DNA of 20,221 bases, taken from positions 1-20,221 of IMG/VR virus record IMGVR_UViG_3300007276_000413. One strand, 5' to 3'. The notes below the pieces were generated by a model that was not told where the DNA came from, ran no database searches, and worked only from the letters and a program-made list of their open reading frames with translations. The position numbers were made by a program, and so were the translations under genes. The stretch is from a virus. Position 1 is the first letter of the stretch; the number at the start of each line of letters is the position of its first letter. Below are positions 7,368 through 13,884 of the stretch, one piece after another.

Positions 7368-7901
7368 CTATAAAAACCATATGGTGAAGTCGGCGGTAAC
7401 GCCTGTACGGTTGTTCATCGTGATATACGACTCGGTGTCAGAAACATAGTCGGCTCCTGCTCTGACTGACCCGTCAGTCGCGGCTGTCCCCGATCCAGGG
7501 CCGGTCCCGTTCGCCTCGAAAAGCGCGCCGCTGCTACCCCAGTCGTTGCTAGACGTCTTCTCGGCAGAGTCAACGCGGTAGGTCACGCGCCCGCAAAAGT
7601 CCAAATTCGACGTGCCAGAAGCCACGTTGTGGGCGATGTAGCACACCCCCCTCGTCATCCGCAGGTCTCCGGAAACTGTAGGCGCAACAAACTGGCCGAG
7701 CGCGTCGTCGGCTACAGTTATCTCTGAGGCGTATATCATTTTAGTGAGGAAGCGTCGGACCGGCACCATGACAACTTCGCCGTTGGCGTCGTTAGTGGTG
7801 TTGGAGACGTCTGTGATAGGCCCCATACGGTCGTTTACAGTGTCAGGTGTAATCCACCTAAAAATGTTGTGTGCGAGCGGGTCATTAATGTACGCCCCCA
7901 T
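7368..7901 (-). CDS. Virion protein, third of three tandem paralogues
   Basis: 177 residues from the ATG at 7901. I choose this over the GTG at 7913 because the ATG overlaps the previous stop as TAATG and GAGGTGG lies about eight bases upstream; the GTG would be part of that ribosome site. The sequence has V-V-M-V-P-V-R-R-F, then SEITVADDALGQFVAP, and ends ITMNNRTGVTADFTIWFL. These landmarks align with the two genes before it (7901-8416 and 8416-8979). The middle is Gly/Ser/Thr-rich (GTGPGSGTAATDGS). Two Cys are present. Function unknown; beta-rich composition and operon position suggest a decoration or short fibre protein. Confidence 0.8.
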   Translation of the reverse strand: MGAYINDPLAHNIFRWITPDTVNDRMGPITDVSNTTNDANGEVVMVPVRRFLTKMIYASEITVADDALGQFVAPTVSGDLRMTRGVCYIAHNVASGTSNLDFCGRVTYRVDSAEKTSSNDWGSSGALFEANGTGPGSGTAATDGSVRAGADYVSDTESYITMNNRTGVTADFTIWFL

Positions 7902-8416
7902 TACTCGATCCACCTCATAGGGTCACGGGAAAAGTAGAACGTCTGGTCGTCAGTTTGACCAATTCGGTTTTCTACGTGCAACGTGCGGTCCGACGAAGTC
8001 ACCGAGTGCGTTATTTCGCCGTCCACTCCGGAGGTGCCCGTTAATGCCGTGTTTTGTATAAACGCCGCCGCTGTCCCTACAGTGGTGTTGGCGTTGCCGA
8101 TGAAGCCAGCGCTGGGCTGCATCCAAAACGTAGTGGCGCGGGCTACAGCCATCCCTTTTGAGTATATGTTACCCTGTTTGAACACGTGCAACGCGTTGCC
8201 GTAGTCTGATGGGAAAACCAGTGTCCCGACGCTGTCGTCTGCGATCGTAAAAAGCCACCGGTAACGCACCTCGAACTGGCGCGTATGCGCGAGGGATATG
8301 TACTCCACGTCGCCGTCGGCGGTAGTCGCAGTGTCGTCGTCGTCAACCGCGAGCGTAGATAGCCCGAACGTGACATCGGCGAGGGCCATTTCTGGGTACG
8401 TGTTAGCCTTCCCCAT
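7901..8416 (-). CDS. Virion protein, second of three tandem paralogues
   Basis: 171 residues, beginning MGKANTYPEMALADVTFG. It shares with its neighbours the series VEYISLAHTRQFEVRYR, WLFTIADDSVGTLVFPSDYG, and a terminal HVENRIGQTDDQTFYF followed by an extra RDPMRWIE tail that the other two lack. Start and stop both overlap the adjoining genes by one base (TGATG and TAATG), and GAGG lies nine bases before the ATG. No known family is recognised. The alignment is by eye on short landmarks, so paralogy is likely but not proven. Confidence 0.8.
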   Translation of the reverse strand: MGKANTYPEMALADVTFGLSTLAVDDDDTATTADGDVEYISLAHTRQFEVRYRWLFTIADDSVGTLVFPSDYGNALHVFKQGNIYSKGMAVARATTFWMQPSAGFIGNANTTVGTAAAFIQNTALTGTSGVDGEITHSVTSSDRTLHVENRIGQTDDQTFYFSRDPMRWIE

Positions 8417-8979
8417 CAGTAAAACCTCGCAGAAACGTCAATAGTTGCGCCGGTGCGGTTAGTAACCCCGAACTCCGCGACGTCCAACGTAGCCGCGTTG
8501 GCTAATTCTCGCCCTGCGAACGTGACCTCCAGATCAGTTCCATCAGTCACCAGTTCGTTTGGGAACCTACTACTTAGGTTAATGTCGGCGTCGGACGAAA
8601 GCCGACTGCGGAACGCGCTATTACCGAGGTCCATAAATCCGTAGATGCTACCAGTCGAGCTGGCACCTCCGAAGGTCGAAGTAAACACAACCGTCCAACC
8701 GTACCGGCTGTAGTCCCATGCCCAGAAATCGTACGACTCGTTGGCGGGGGTCGTCGTCGGGAGGTAAGCGCTGTTGACCGGAATGTACGCAAGAACTTCA
8801 TCCGCCACGGTGGCGGTTATCTCGTGCCTCATAAGCTTTCGCACGTTGGACAAGGACACGTTTTTGGTCTGACCGCCGAGGTTTCCCCCGGTCAAGTCAT
8901 TCCAATCAGTCACCAGCAACAGATCGTCGTCCGCTAGCACGATGTCGGCTATATACCCTGCGGCGTTTATCGCGGCCAT
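8416..8979 (-). CDS. Virion protein, first of three tandem paralogues
   Basis: 187 residues, beginning MAAINAAGYIADIVLADDDLL. Shared landmarks with the next two genes are VSLSNVRKLMRHEI, TATVADEVLAYIPVNSAY and the terminal FGVTNRTGATIDVSARFY. AGGAGG stands at optimal distance before the ATG, making this the best ribosome site of the three; the two downstream copies depend on overlaps, so this gene probably sets the translation level of the set. Composition is Thr/Asn/Asp-rich with short strand-like segments. Function unknown. Confidence 0.8.
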   Translation of the reverse strand: MAAINAAGYIADIVLADDDLLLVTDWNDLTGGNLGGQTKNVSLSNVRKLMRHEITATVADEVLAYIPVNSAYLPTTTPANESYDFWAWDYSRYGWTVVFTSTFGGASSTGSIYGFMDLGNSAFRSRLSSDADINLSSRFPNELVTDGTDLEVTFAGRELANAATLDVAEFGVTNRTGATIDVSARFY

Positions 8980-9007
8980 CTTATCCTCCTGGCTTCTCGC
9001 CCTGAGA

Positions 9008-9451
9008 TTAAGTCAGAGTGAGAACACCGTTTGCGTCGTCGAAGTTGACTGTCAGGCTTTCACCTGTGAGCAGCGTAATCGAAGAACCGTAGTCGTAGTA
9101 GCCGATCAACGCATCAGCAGGTGTGGTTGCTGATTGGTTGAAGATGTACACGTAACGGAACGGGCCGGTCGAGCCGCCGGTCGAGGTCAACGTGATGTCG
9201 TTGATCGTCAGCTTGTAAATGCCGCTCGTCTGAACCGAAGAAGCCACCGTCAGCACACGAGACGACAAGTTCGTGTAGGCGATCTGCGTCACGTTTGCCA
9301 GAATACAGTCAGGCGTCAGGAGCGCCGGGTTCGGCGTTTCCGCGCCTGGAGCGATGTTAGACAATGCCAACTCAAGCGTGTTGGCCCCGAGGTTGTGTGT
9401 CCCTTCGGACAGGTGCTCAACGAAACCGTTAAGCTTAGTAAAAGTTGCCAT
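9008..9451 (-). CDS. Small virion protein (147 aa)
   Basis: Begins MATFTKLNGFVEHLSEGTHN, then TLELALSNIAPGAETPNP, and ends with YVYIFNQSATTPADALIGYY, DYGSSITLLTGESLTVNF and DDANGVLTLT. Proteins with this T-x-K-x-N-x-F-x-E-x-L start followed by LG-x-N-x-x-x-L-A-L-S-N recur as structural proteins in phages of Proteobacteria; from memory they are detected in virions but have no named role. An AAGGAT site precedes the ATG. The 83-base gap before it (9452-9534) is the longest in this part of the operon and contains a hairpin. Confidence 0.8.
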   Translation of the reverse strand: MATFTKLNGFVEHLSEGTHNLGANTLELALSNIAPGAETPNPALLTPDCILANVTQIAYTNLSSRVLTVASSVQTSGIYKLTINDITLTSTGGSTGPFRYVYIFNQSATTPADALIGYYDYGSSITLLTGESLTVNFDDANGVLTLT

Positions 9452-9480
9452 GACGACGATCCTTATCTCAGTTGTGTAAG

Positions 9481-9509
9481 CCTAAGTGACAGCGTGTTAC
9501 CATATTAGG
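9481..9509. other. Hairpin in the 9452-9534 gap
   Basis: CCTAA and TTAGG at the ends, and GTGACA facing TGTTAC (one G-U pair) around a GCG loop, form a two-part stem with a four-base bulge. No T run follows on either strand, so it is a weak terminator at best; an RNA processing or stability element is an alternative. Confidence 0.35.
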
Positions 9510-9534
9510 TATCTCAAAGCACGCCAAAAGTGGT

Positions 9535-9906
9535 TTATGCCGGGTCGGGTATGCCCACAGTGACCGACGTTAAAGTAAACGTGTTACCGGAGGTAACGCT
9601 CTGTGCGATGCCGAGCGACCCAGCGGCCAGGAGACGGCTGTTTACCGTGTCCACAAGCGCGTAGTGCGTGGCAGTGCCCGTACCAGACACAGCGCCGTCC
9701 GTAACAGCGGAGACGACAACCTGGCGACCCCCACCAGTGCGGTCCTGGGGCGCGCCTATTGTCACCGTAGCTGTAGACCCTAGGCTGCTCGTGACTGTTG
9801 CGTCTACGAACGAGACCGCCTGCTGCGACGTGATGTGGATTTGGTTGACCTCTGTGTCCAGCACGGTCAGCCCGTTGTCGAAGACTCGGTCATTGAGAAT
9901 AGCCAT
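9535..9906 (-). CDS. Small virion protein (123 aa)
   Basis: Begins MAILNDRVFDNGLTVLDTEVN and contains IHITSQQAVSF, IGAPQDRTGGGRQVVVSAV and a C-terminal GNTFTLTSVTVGIPDPA. This pattern is one I associate with a small conserved structural protein found next to capsid and adaptor genes in alphaproteobacterial phages; no biochemical role is known to me. Sequence is beta-rich with almost no long helices. The very strong AGGAGGT ribosome site and a position directly after the adaptors suggest it is made in quantity, for example as a head decoration or tail protein; that is inference. Confidence 0.8.
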   Translation of the reverse strand: MAILNDRVFDNGLTVLDTEVNQIHITSQQAVSFVDATVTSSLGSTATVTIGAPQDRTGGGRQVVVSAVTDGAVSGTGTATHYALVDTVNSRLLAAGSLGIAQSVTSGNTFTLTSVTVGIPDPA

Positions 9907-9917
9907 GCGTCAACCTC

Positions 9918-10529
9918 CTAGGCGAAACTTCGATTGCGAACCCGAAGGTTACTGTTCACGAGGTCGGTGCGTTTTGCGTTGTCGGCCTCGCTGTAAAACA
10001 GGCCACGATAGTACATGCCGGACTCAGTGTTTGACCACTGCTTGTCGGGGATCATCATCAGAGACGCCAGCGAGCCGTTAGCGATCACCCGCTCATACGT
10101 GTCGTAGATGAAGTCTTCTACGCCCGTAGCCCTGGTGGACGGCTTCAGCACAGCGACGCCAGTCAGTTGGTACGCGGCGTCCGGCGTAGGGAACAGCCGT
10201 AGCTCAACCCCGTTAACGACGCCATAAGCCAAAGGTACGCCTTCTACGTCTTCTGTCCCGTCATTCTGGTACAGGTCTGGAACCCGTGTCAGGTCTCGGC
10301 CAGAAACGGCAATTCGGGCAGTGTTTTCCAAGAGAGCGGAACCCTCGGTGAAGGGCTCATAAACCGCCTGCCCCTGCACTGTAGTCTCACTGATAGCAAC
10401 GCGCCAAATCTCGGATCGCTTGCAAAACTCTTGCGCGGCCCGGAGGAGGTGTTGGTCGATGACATCTTCCGGACACCCGGGAACGTGGGGTTGTACTTCG
10501 CGGTAAAACTCCGACCAGGCTTTAGTCAT
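9918..10529 (-). CDS. Head-tail adaptor-like protein (203 aa)
   Basis: Begins MTKAWSEFYREVQPHVPGCP with helices around residues 5-40 (DVIDQHLLRAAQEFCKRSEIWR), a beta region with RLFPTPDAAYQLTGVAVLKP and a C-terminal helical region (YERVIANGSLASLMM ... YYRGLFYSEADNAKR). This helix-strand-helix layout with an F-x-x-x-S-E-I-W segment resembles adaptor proteins that bind below the portal. The previous gene (10534-11208) has the same layout, so the two may form successive rings or be old paralogues. GGAG precedes the ATG and only four bases separate it from the preceding stop. Confidence 0.75.
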   Translation of the reverse strand: MTKAWSEFYREVQPHVPGCPEDVIDQHLLRAAQEFCKRSEIWRVAISETTVQGQAVYEPFTEGSALLENTARIAVSGRDLTRVPDLYQNDGTEDVEGVPLAYGVVNGVELRLFPTPDAAYQLTGVAVLKPSTRATGVEDFIYDTYERVIANGSLASLMMIPDKQWSNTESGMYYRGLFYSEADNAKRTDLVNSNLRVRNRSFA

Positions 10530-10533
10530 GGTG

Positions 10534-11208
10534 CTACTCCCTCGGCATCACTGCGGCGTCGCTAGCCGTTTTCGTCCCCAGCGACGTGGTGAACGCTTGG
10601 TAGTACGCTCCGGCGCGACCTTCGTTTGCCGGGTGCTCTGAGTCTTTAGAGTACGCTCGGTACAGAACCCAGTCAATGATGGGCGTCTGGTACGTGTCAG
10701 GAAGCAGAATGACCTCGACGCCTAAGTTAGCAGGGTCGAGCTGGCTCTCGGTGAGGGCGTGAGTGCCAGGGATTAGGGTGTACAGAATTTCCAGCTGCGC
10801 GGAAGTGGTAGCCGGAGGATACACAAAGAAATCAAGCGGTTGCCGGGGGTCGTAAACGTAGTACTGGAGGTCGTCCGAGGTAGCTTTGTCGTGCCAATCT
10901 GGGATTTGGTCGTCGAGCTGGGCACGAGGTGCCAGCCGGATCACCTTTTTGCGCGACGTCGCGGCTACGTTACGGATGACGTCTAGGAGGCGGAGCGCCC
11001 CTGGGAATGCTGTGGATATGTTCTGTCGCGTGCCCTCAGAGCACGTGTAGGTGGCGCTTGTGCTGGACGCGTCAGGGCGAGACATAATGATCGCCGTGTA
11101 CGCTTCATTGATCCAGTTTTGCAGTTCCAGGCGTGGCCAGCGGACGCTGTCGTCGAGGAGAATATCCTCGACGCGCTCAATGATGTCGATAACTCGAACC
11201 GTGGCCAT
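10534..11208 (-). CDS. Head-tail adaptor-like protein, DUF6682-type pattern (224 aa)
   Basis: Starts with VIDIIERVEDILLDDSVRWP followed by ELQNWINEAYTAIIMSRPDA, then RLLDVIRNV, a PDWH motif (near residue 105), YYVYDPRQPLDFFVYPP and a C-terminal helical section (IIDWVLYRAYSKDSEHP). The series RWP-x-L-E-L-x-x-W-x-N-E-A, LLDV-x-R-N, PDWH, and VYPP is what I recall for the DUF6682 phage adaptor family. Such proteins join portal to tail. An AAGGA site precedes the ATG. It lies two genes after the major capsid gene, the usual place for connectors. Confidence 0.78.
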   Translation of the reverse strand: MATVRVIDIIERVEDILLDDSVRWPRLELQNWINEAYTAIIMSRPDASSTSATYTCSEGTRQNISTAFPGALRLLDVIRNVAATSRKKVIRLAPRAQLDDQIPDWHDKATSDDLQYYVYDPRQPLDFFVYPPATTSAQLEILYTLIPGTHALTESQLDPANLGVEVILLPDTYQTPIIDWVLYRAYSKDSEHPANEGRAGAYYQAFTTSLGTKTASDAAVMPRE

Positions 11209-11218
11209 AACCTAGTCC

Positions 11219-11431
11219 TTACTCTTGTGGAGCTTCAGGCTTTTTGGCCGTTGGCTTCGCTTGCTTTGGCGCAGCTTCTAGCTCAGCTGCGAGCGCGAGG
11301 CCATTCTCGTTCAAAACCATCTTGTTGTCGATGGCTTTAGCGATAATCATGTTTTCGCCCTCAACGCAGAGGACTGCGCGGTTCGATACCATTACGGCAC
11401 CAACGGCTTGGATTAACTTATGGGCGTCCAT
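11219..11431 (-). CDS. Small protein after the capsid gene (70 aa)
   Basis: Not recognised. Residues 1-45 look like a small alpha/beta domain (KLIQAVGAVMVSNRAVLCVE, then NMIIAKAIDNKMVLNE), followed by an Ala/Glu helix and a Lys/Pro/Ala/Glu-rich tail (PKQAKPTAKKPEAPQE). AGGA precedes the ATG. It is separated from the capsid gene by a terminator, so its expression is presumably lower than capsid unless another promoter is used. A minor head protein is possible, but only by position. Confidence 0.7.
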   Translation of the reverse strand: MDAHKLIQAVGAVMVSNRAVLCVEGENMIIAKAIDNKMVLNENGLALAAELEAAPKQAKPTAKKPEAPQE

Positions 11432-11447
11432 GGTAGTTCCTTTACAC

Positions 11448-11478
11448 AGAGAAAGTGGGAGGCTGTTACGCCTCCCAC
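11448..11478 (-). terminator. Intrinsic terminator after the major capsid gene
   Basis: On the minus strand GTGGGAGGC and GCCTCCCAC form a perfect nine-base-pair GC-rich stem around a six-base loop (11455-11478), followed by TTTCTCT. It lies 15 bases beyond the capsid stop codon. Phage T7 has its Tphi terminator in the equivalent place, right after the capsid gene. Partial read-through is expected, because the downstream genes have no obvious promoter nearby. Confidence 0.82.
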
Positions 11479-11493
11479 CCTAATTTAGCTCAC

Positions 11494-12495
11494 TTATGTC
11501 GGGTCGCCGACAAGCGCAGTAACGAGCGCTGTGTCTTTGACCACTTTGCGGCCATATACAGACAGACCGCGAACGATGTCGCCGAAGTCAGTTTGGTTAC
11601 GCAGTGGCTCAGTCTTGCTGATCTGCGCCGCAAAAGCACAAGAGTGCTTCGTACCGGCAACCATCATGCGACGTGGCTTAGCACCAACATCGGCACCGCC
11701 GGAAGCAACTGGCGTCAGGCCGGGGACCATCAGCTTGTCAGTTGTGCCCTTTGGCAGCAGGTTGGAGACGTACACGTCGAAACGGTCCAGCATACCGATC
11801 TTGCCGGTACGGATGGTCGACGCAGCGTCGCCAGTGAAGTACGCCTGAGCGATGTCAGTTTGCATGAGCAACTGGCGGTCGAATGGCGAAATAATCAACC
11901 AGCGGCCTTCTTCAGGGACATTCTGCTCGTCCAGAGCCGCAGACATGCGGAGGATGGTTTGCAGGACGTTTGCAGGAGTTGCTTGGTTGATCGGAACCGC
12001 GTCGGAGCCGAGGTTGTACTCGGCGGACAGGGCACCAGCCGTGATGCCAGCGTTAGCTGCATCTGGACCTTCAGTAACGAACCACTGGAAGAAACAATCG
12101 TTTTCGATCGCGATCTTCAGCTGCTTGGCCGCGTCGTCAGTGAACATGTTCATCAGGTCCATGTCAGCCTGATGCGCAAGCACATCGTTGACCTGAACGC
12201 TGAAATACTTACCCTTGTCGATCTGCATGTCTGCAAAGATCGGCGTTGGCACTTCACTGGTCAGCGTAGAACCGGCACCCGTGTAATCATTGATAGTGAT
12301 CGACGGTGCGGTGCGGATACGAATGGTATCGCCCTGGTTTTTGATCTCGCCTTCCCAGTCTGTGTTGGCGATTTCGGTCATCATCGTGCTCGCGAAGAAC
12401 TTCGCGTTCAGCTTGTTAGACCACAGCTGTGGAATGAACGAGCCGGTGTACTCGGGGGAGGTGGTAAACGCACCTGTGGTTGGGAAAACAGCCAT
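11494..12495 (-). CDS. Major capsid protein (HK97-fold, podophage type)
   Basis: 333 residues beginning MAVFPTTGAFTTSPEYTGSF. Features typical of this coat family are an N-terminal arm leading to FIPQLWSNKLNAKFFASTMM, the NQGDTIRIRT segment, TPIFADMQIDKGKYFSVQVND, and EEGRWLIISPFDRQLLM in the central part, with a C-terminal SVYGRKVVKDTALVTA. It would assemble the procapsid around the scaffold encoded immediately upstream. AAGGAGG lies at optimal distance from the ATG, and a strong terminator follows the gene, both suggesting very high expression. No protease gene is visible nearby, so maturation may proceed without a head protease; that is inference. Confidence 0.92.
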   Translation of the reverse strand: MAVFPTTGAFTTSPEYTGSFIPQLWSNKLNAKFFASTMMTEIANTDWEGEIKNQGDTIRIRTAPSITINDYTGAGSTLTSEVPTPIFADMQIDKGKYFSVQVNDVLAHQADMDLMNMFTDDAAKQLKIAIENDCFFQWFVTEGPDAANAGITAGALSAEYNLGSDAVPINQATPANVLQTILRMSAALDEQNVPEEGRWLIISPFDRQLLMQTDIAQAYFTGDAASTIRTGKIGMLDRFDVYVSNLLPKGTTDKLMVPGLTPVASGGADVGAKPRRMMVAGTKHSCAFAAQISKTEPLRNQTDFGDIVRGLSVYGRKVVKDTALVTALVGDPT

Positions 12496-12533
12496 ATTGG
12501 CCTCCTTAGTTGGTCAACGACTGTTACGTGGGC

Positions 12534-13535
12534 CTACTGGCGCACACGCCCTTCGAGGTAAGCAGTCGTAATTTCTGCTTCAAGTTTAGCCGCATCGTCG
12601 ATTAGTCCCCGTGAATTGAGGGTTCGGATTTTTGTCCAGACTGCCTCCACCTCGCGGGCGGAGTAGACCTTGGACTCTTTCCCGACACTCGGTGTCACGG
12701 CGGAGTTTGCTGTCCGATTTGGCGCGACCTGCTTATCGAGTTCCGCTTGGCGCTCAGAACGTTCCGTATCTGGGTTCGGCGTGTCGGTCGGCAGTGTAGC
12801 TTTGAACAACTTAACGTAGTCCGCTACGGCTTCTGCGTCTCCGGCGTCGAACGCGTCTTTGGCACGATCTCGGCGTGGGCCACGGAGCATGGGGTCATAC
12901 TCATTGAGCCACGCGATCCAACGTTTGTCATTGTCGATCTTGTCGAAGTCAGGGACTAGGTGGATCAGCCGCTGGGAGAAACCCATTTGGCCGATTTGGC
13001 TACCTGTCGATGTCACCTGACCCTTCAGTTCTTCAATGATTGCGGCCTGTGCCTGGAGCTGCTCCTGAAATTCTTCAGCAACCTCTCGGGCCACTCGCCG
13101 CTGAACGTCTATAAGTTCGTCACCAAACTCTTGTCGATCTGCGTCGGTCACATAACTGACCTTTTCCTTCGGCTTTTCCGGTTCCTTTGGCGCTGGAGCG
13201 CTGACTTTTTTGGTCAGGGCCTCAATTTCTTCGCGCAAAGTGTTCACCTGCTGGTGCAGGCGAGGTACCTCGGCATCGTATTTCCCCCGAAGGGTCCGAT
13301 AACGCTGCTCGAAGTCTTCTGGAACGACTTCCGGCTTTGGATCAGTAGGCTTTGCTTCTGGTTTTTCAGCGGCTTTTTCGGCCTCAACCTTCGGTTTTTC
13401 TCCCTCAGTTTCCGTCTTTTCGGTCCCTTTTTCGGCTTTCTTGTCCGTTTTGGGGTCCTTTTCGCGGGCAGAGAGTGTCTTTTCTAGGGCTTCAACTTCA
13501 TCAAGCTGTGCTTGGACCTGCTTTGGCAACGCCAT
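12534..13535 (-). CDS. Capsid scaffolding protein
   Basis: 333 residues, highly charged. Residues 1-75 are a Lys/Glu/Pro-rich low-complexity region; about 75-110 (FEQRYRTLRGKYDAEVPRLH, then QQVNTLREEIEALTKKV) and about 140-175 (VQRRVAREVAEEFQEQLQAQ) are strong coiled-coil candidates; the C-terminal part has EYDPMLRGPRRDRAKDAFDAG and a final helix (YSAREVEAVWTKIRTLNSRG). The combination, length and place between portal and major capsid genes are diagnostic of a scaffold that guides procapsid assembly and then leaves. GGAG lies before the ATG. It ends 38 bases before the capsid ATG. Confidence 0.88.
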   Translation of the reverse strand: MALPKQVQAQLDEVEALEKTLSAREKDPKTDKKAEKGTEKTETEGEKPKVEAEKAAEKPEAKPTDPKPEVVPEDFEQRYRTLRGKYDAEVPRLHQQVNTLREEIEALTKKVSAPAPKEPEKPKEKVSYVTDADRQEFGDELIDVQRRVAREVAEEFQEQLQAQAAIIEELKGQVTSTGSQIGQMGFSQRLIHLVPDFDKIDNDKRWIAWLNEYDPMLRGPRRDRAKDAFDAGDAEAVADYVKLFKATLPTDTPNPDTERSERQAELDKQVAPNRTANSAVTPSVGKESKVYSAREVEAVWTKIRTLNSRGLIDDAAKLEAEITTAYLEGRVRQ

Positions 13536-13604
13536 TTTTATCTCCTCAAAGCACCAACTCTGTTTCGCAGCGCCTATCGTATGCTGCTCCCGTCATGGTG
13601 TGCT

Positions 13605-13838
13605 TCAGTTTCGGTTTACTACCGTGGCCGACTCTTCAGCCGCCCCCAGCAATTCTTCTAACAGCTCTGCGCGTCCCTGCAGGCGGTGGACTTTCACCAT
13701 ATCGCCCTCGTACACGAGTCTGCGTTTAGTCGCCTCACTGTGAGACGACAAAAACTTGAACAACGCCGACATCCCGGGTTCTTTGAGACGTGCAAATGCT
13801 TGGCGCACCTGCGGGTCTTCGTTGTTCAAATCTATCAT
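13605..13838 (-). CDS. Small conserved protein between portal and scaffold (77 aa)
   Basis: 77 residues, mostly helical: NEDPQVRQAFARLKEPGMSA, LFKFLSSHSEATKRRL, then HRLQGRAELLEELLGAAEES. Small helical proteins with this A-F-x-R-L ... F-L ... R-L-x-G-R-A-x-x-L-x-x-L-L layout lie between portal and scaffold in many podophages; I know no function. No good ribosome site is near the ATG (GGAG is 14 bases upstream), while a TTGACA/TAGTTT promoter-like pair ends just five bases before the ATG, which could give a nearly leaderless transcript. Confidence 0.75.
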   Translation of the reverse strand: MIDLNNEDPQVRQAFARLKEPGMSALFKFLSSHSEATKRRLVYEGDMVKVHRLQGRAELLEELLGAAEESATVVNRN

Positions 13839-13843
13839 CTCGT

Positions 13844-13872
13844 AAACTAGCTCCGGTGTTGTAACGTGTCAA
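13844..13872 (-). promoter_or_regulatory. Promoter-like pair before the 77-aa gene
   Basis: Minus strand: TTGACA at 13872-13867, a 17-base spacer and TAGTTT at 13849-13844. The -35 is perfect and the -10 keeps T, A and the last T. Transcription would start at about the ATG of the next gene. The flanking direct repeat ACGTGTCA/ACGTGTGA overlaps the -35. Confidence 0.35.
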
Positions 13873-13884
13873 CGTGTGAAGTGC

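Noticed and set aside
7899-7913. GTG at 7913 as start of the third paralogue
   Set aside because: It would be part of the GAGGTGG ribosome site of the ATG at 7901, which also forms a TAATG overlap like its neighbours.
11455-12561. 368-aa plus-strand frame opposite the major capsid gene
   Set aside because: It mirrors the whole capsid gene, which has clear family motifs and a strong ribosome site; long antisense frames arise from biased third codon positions.
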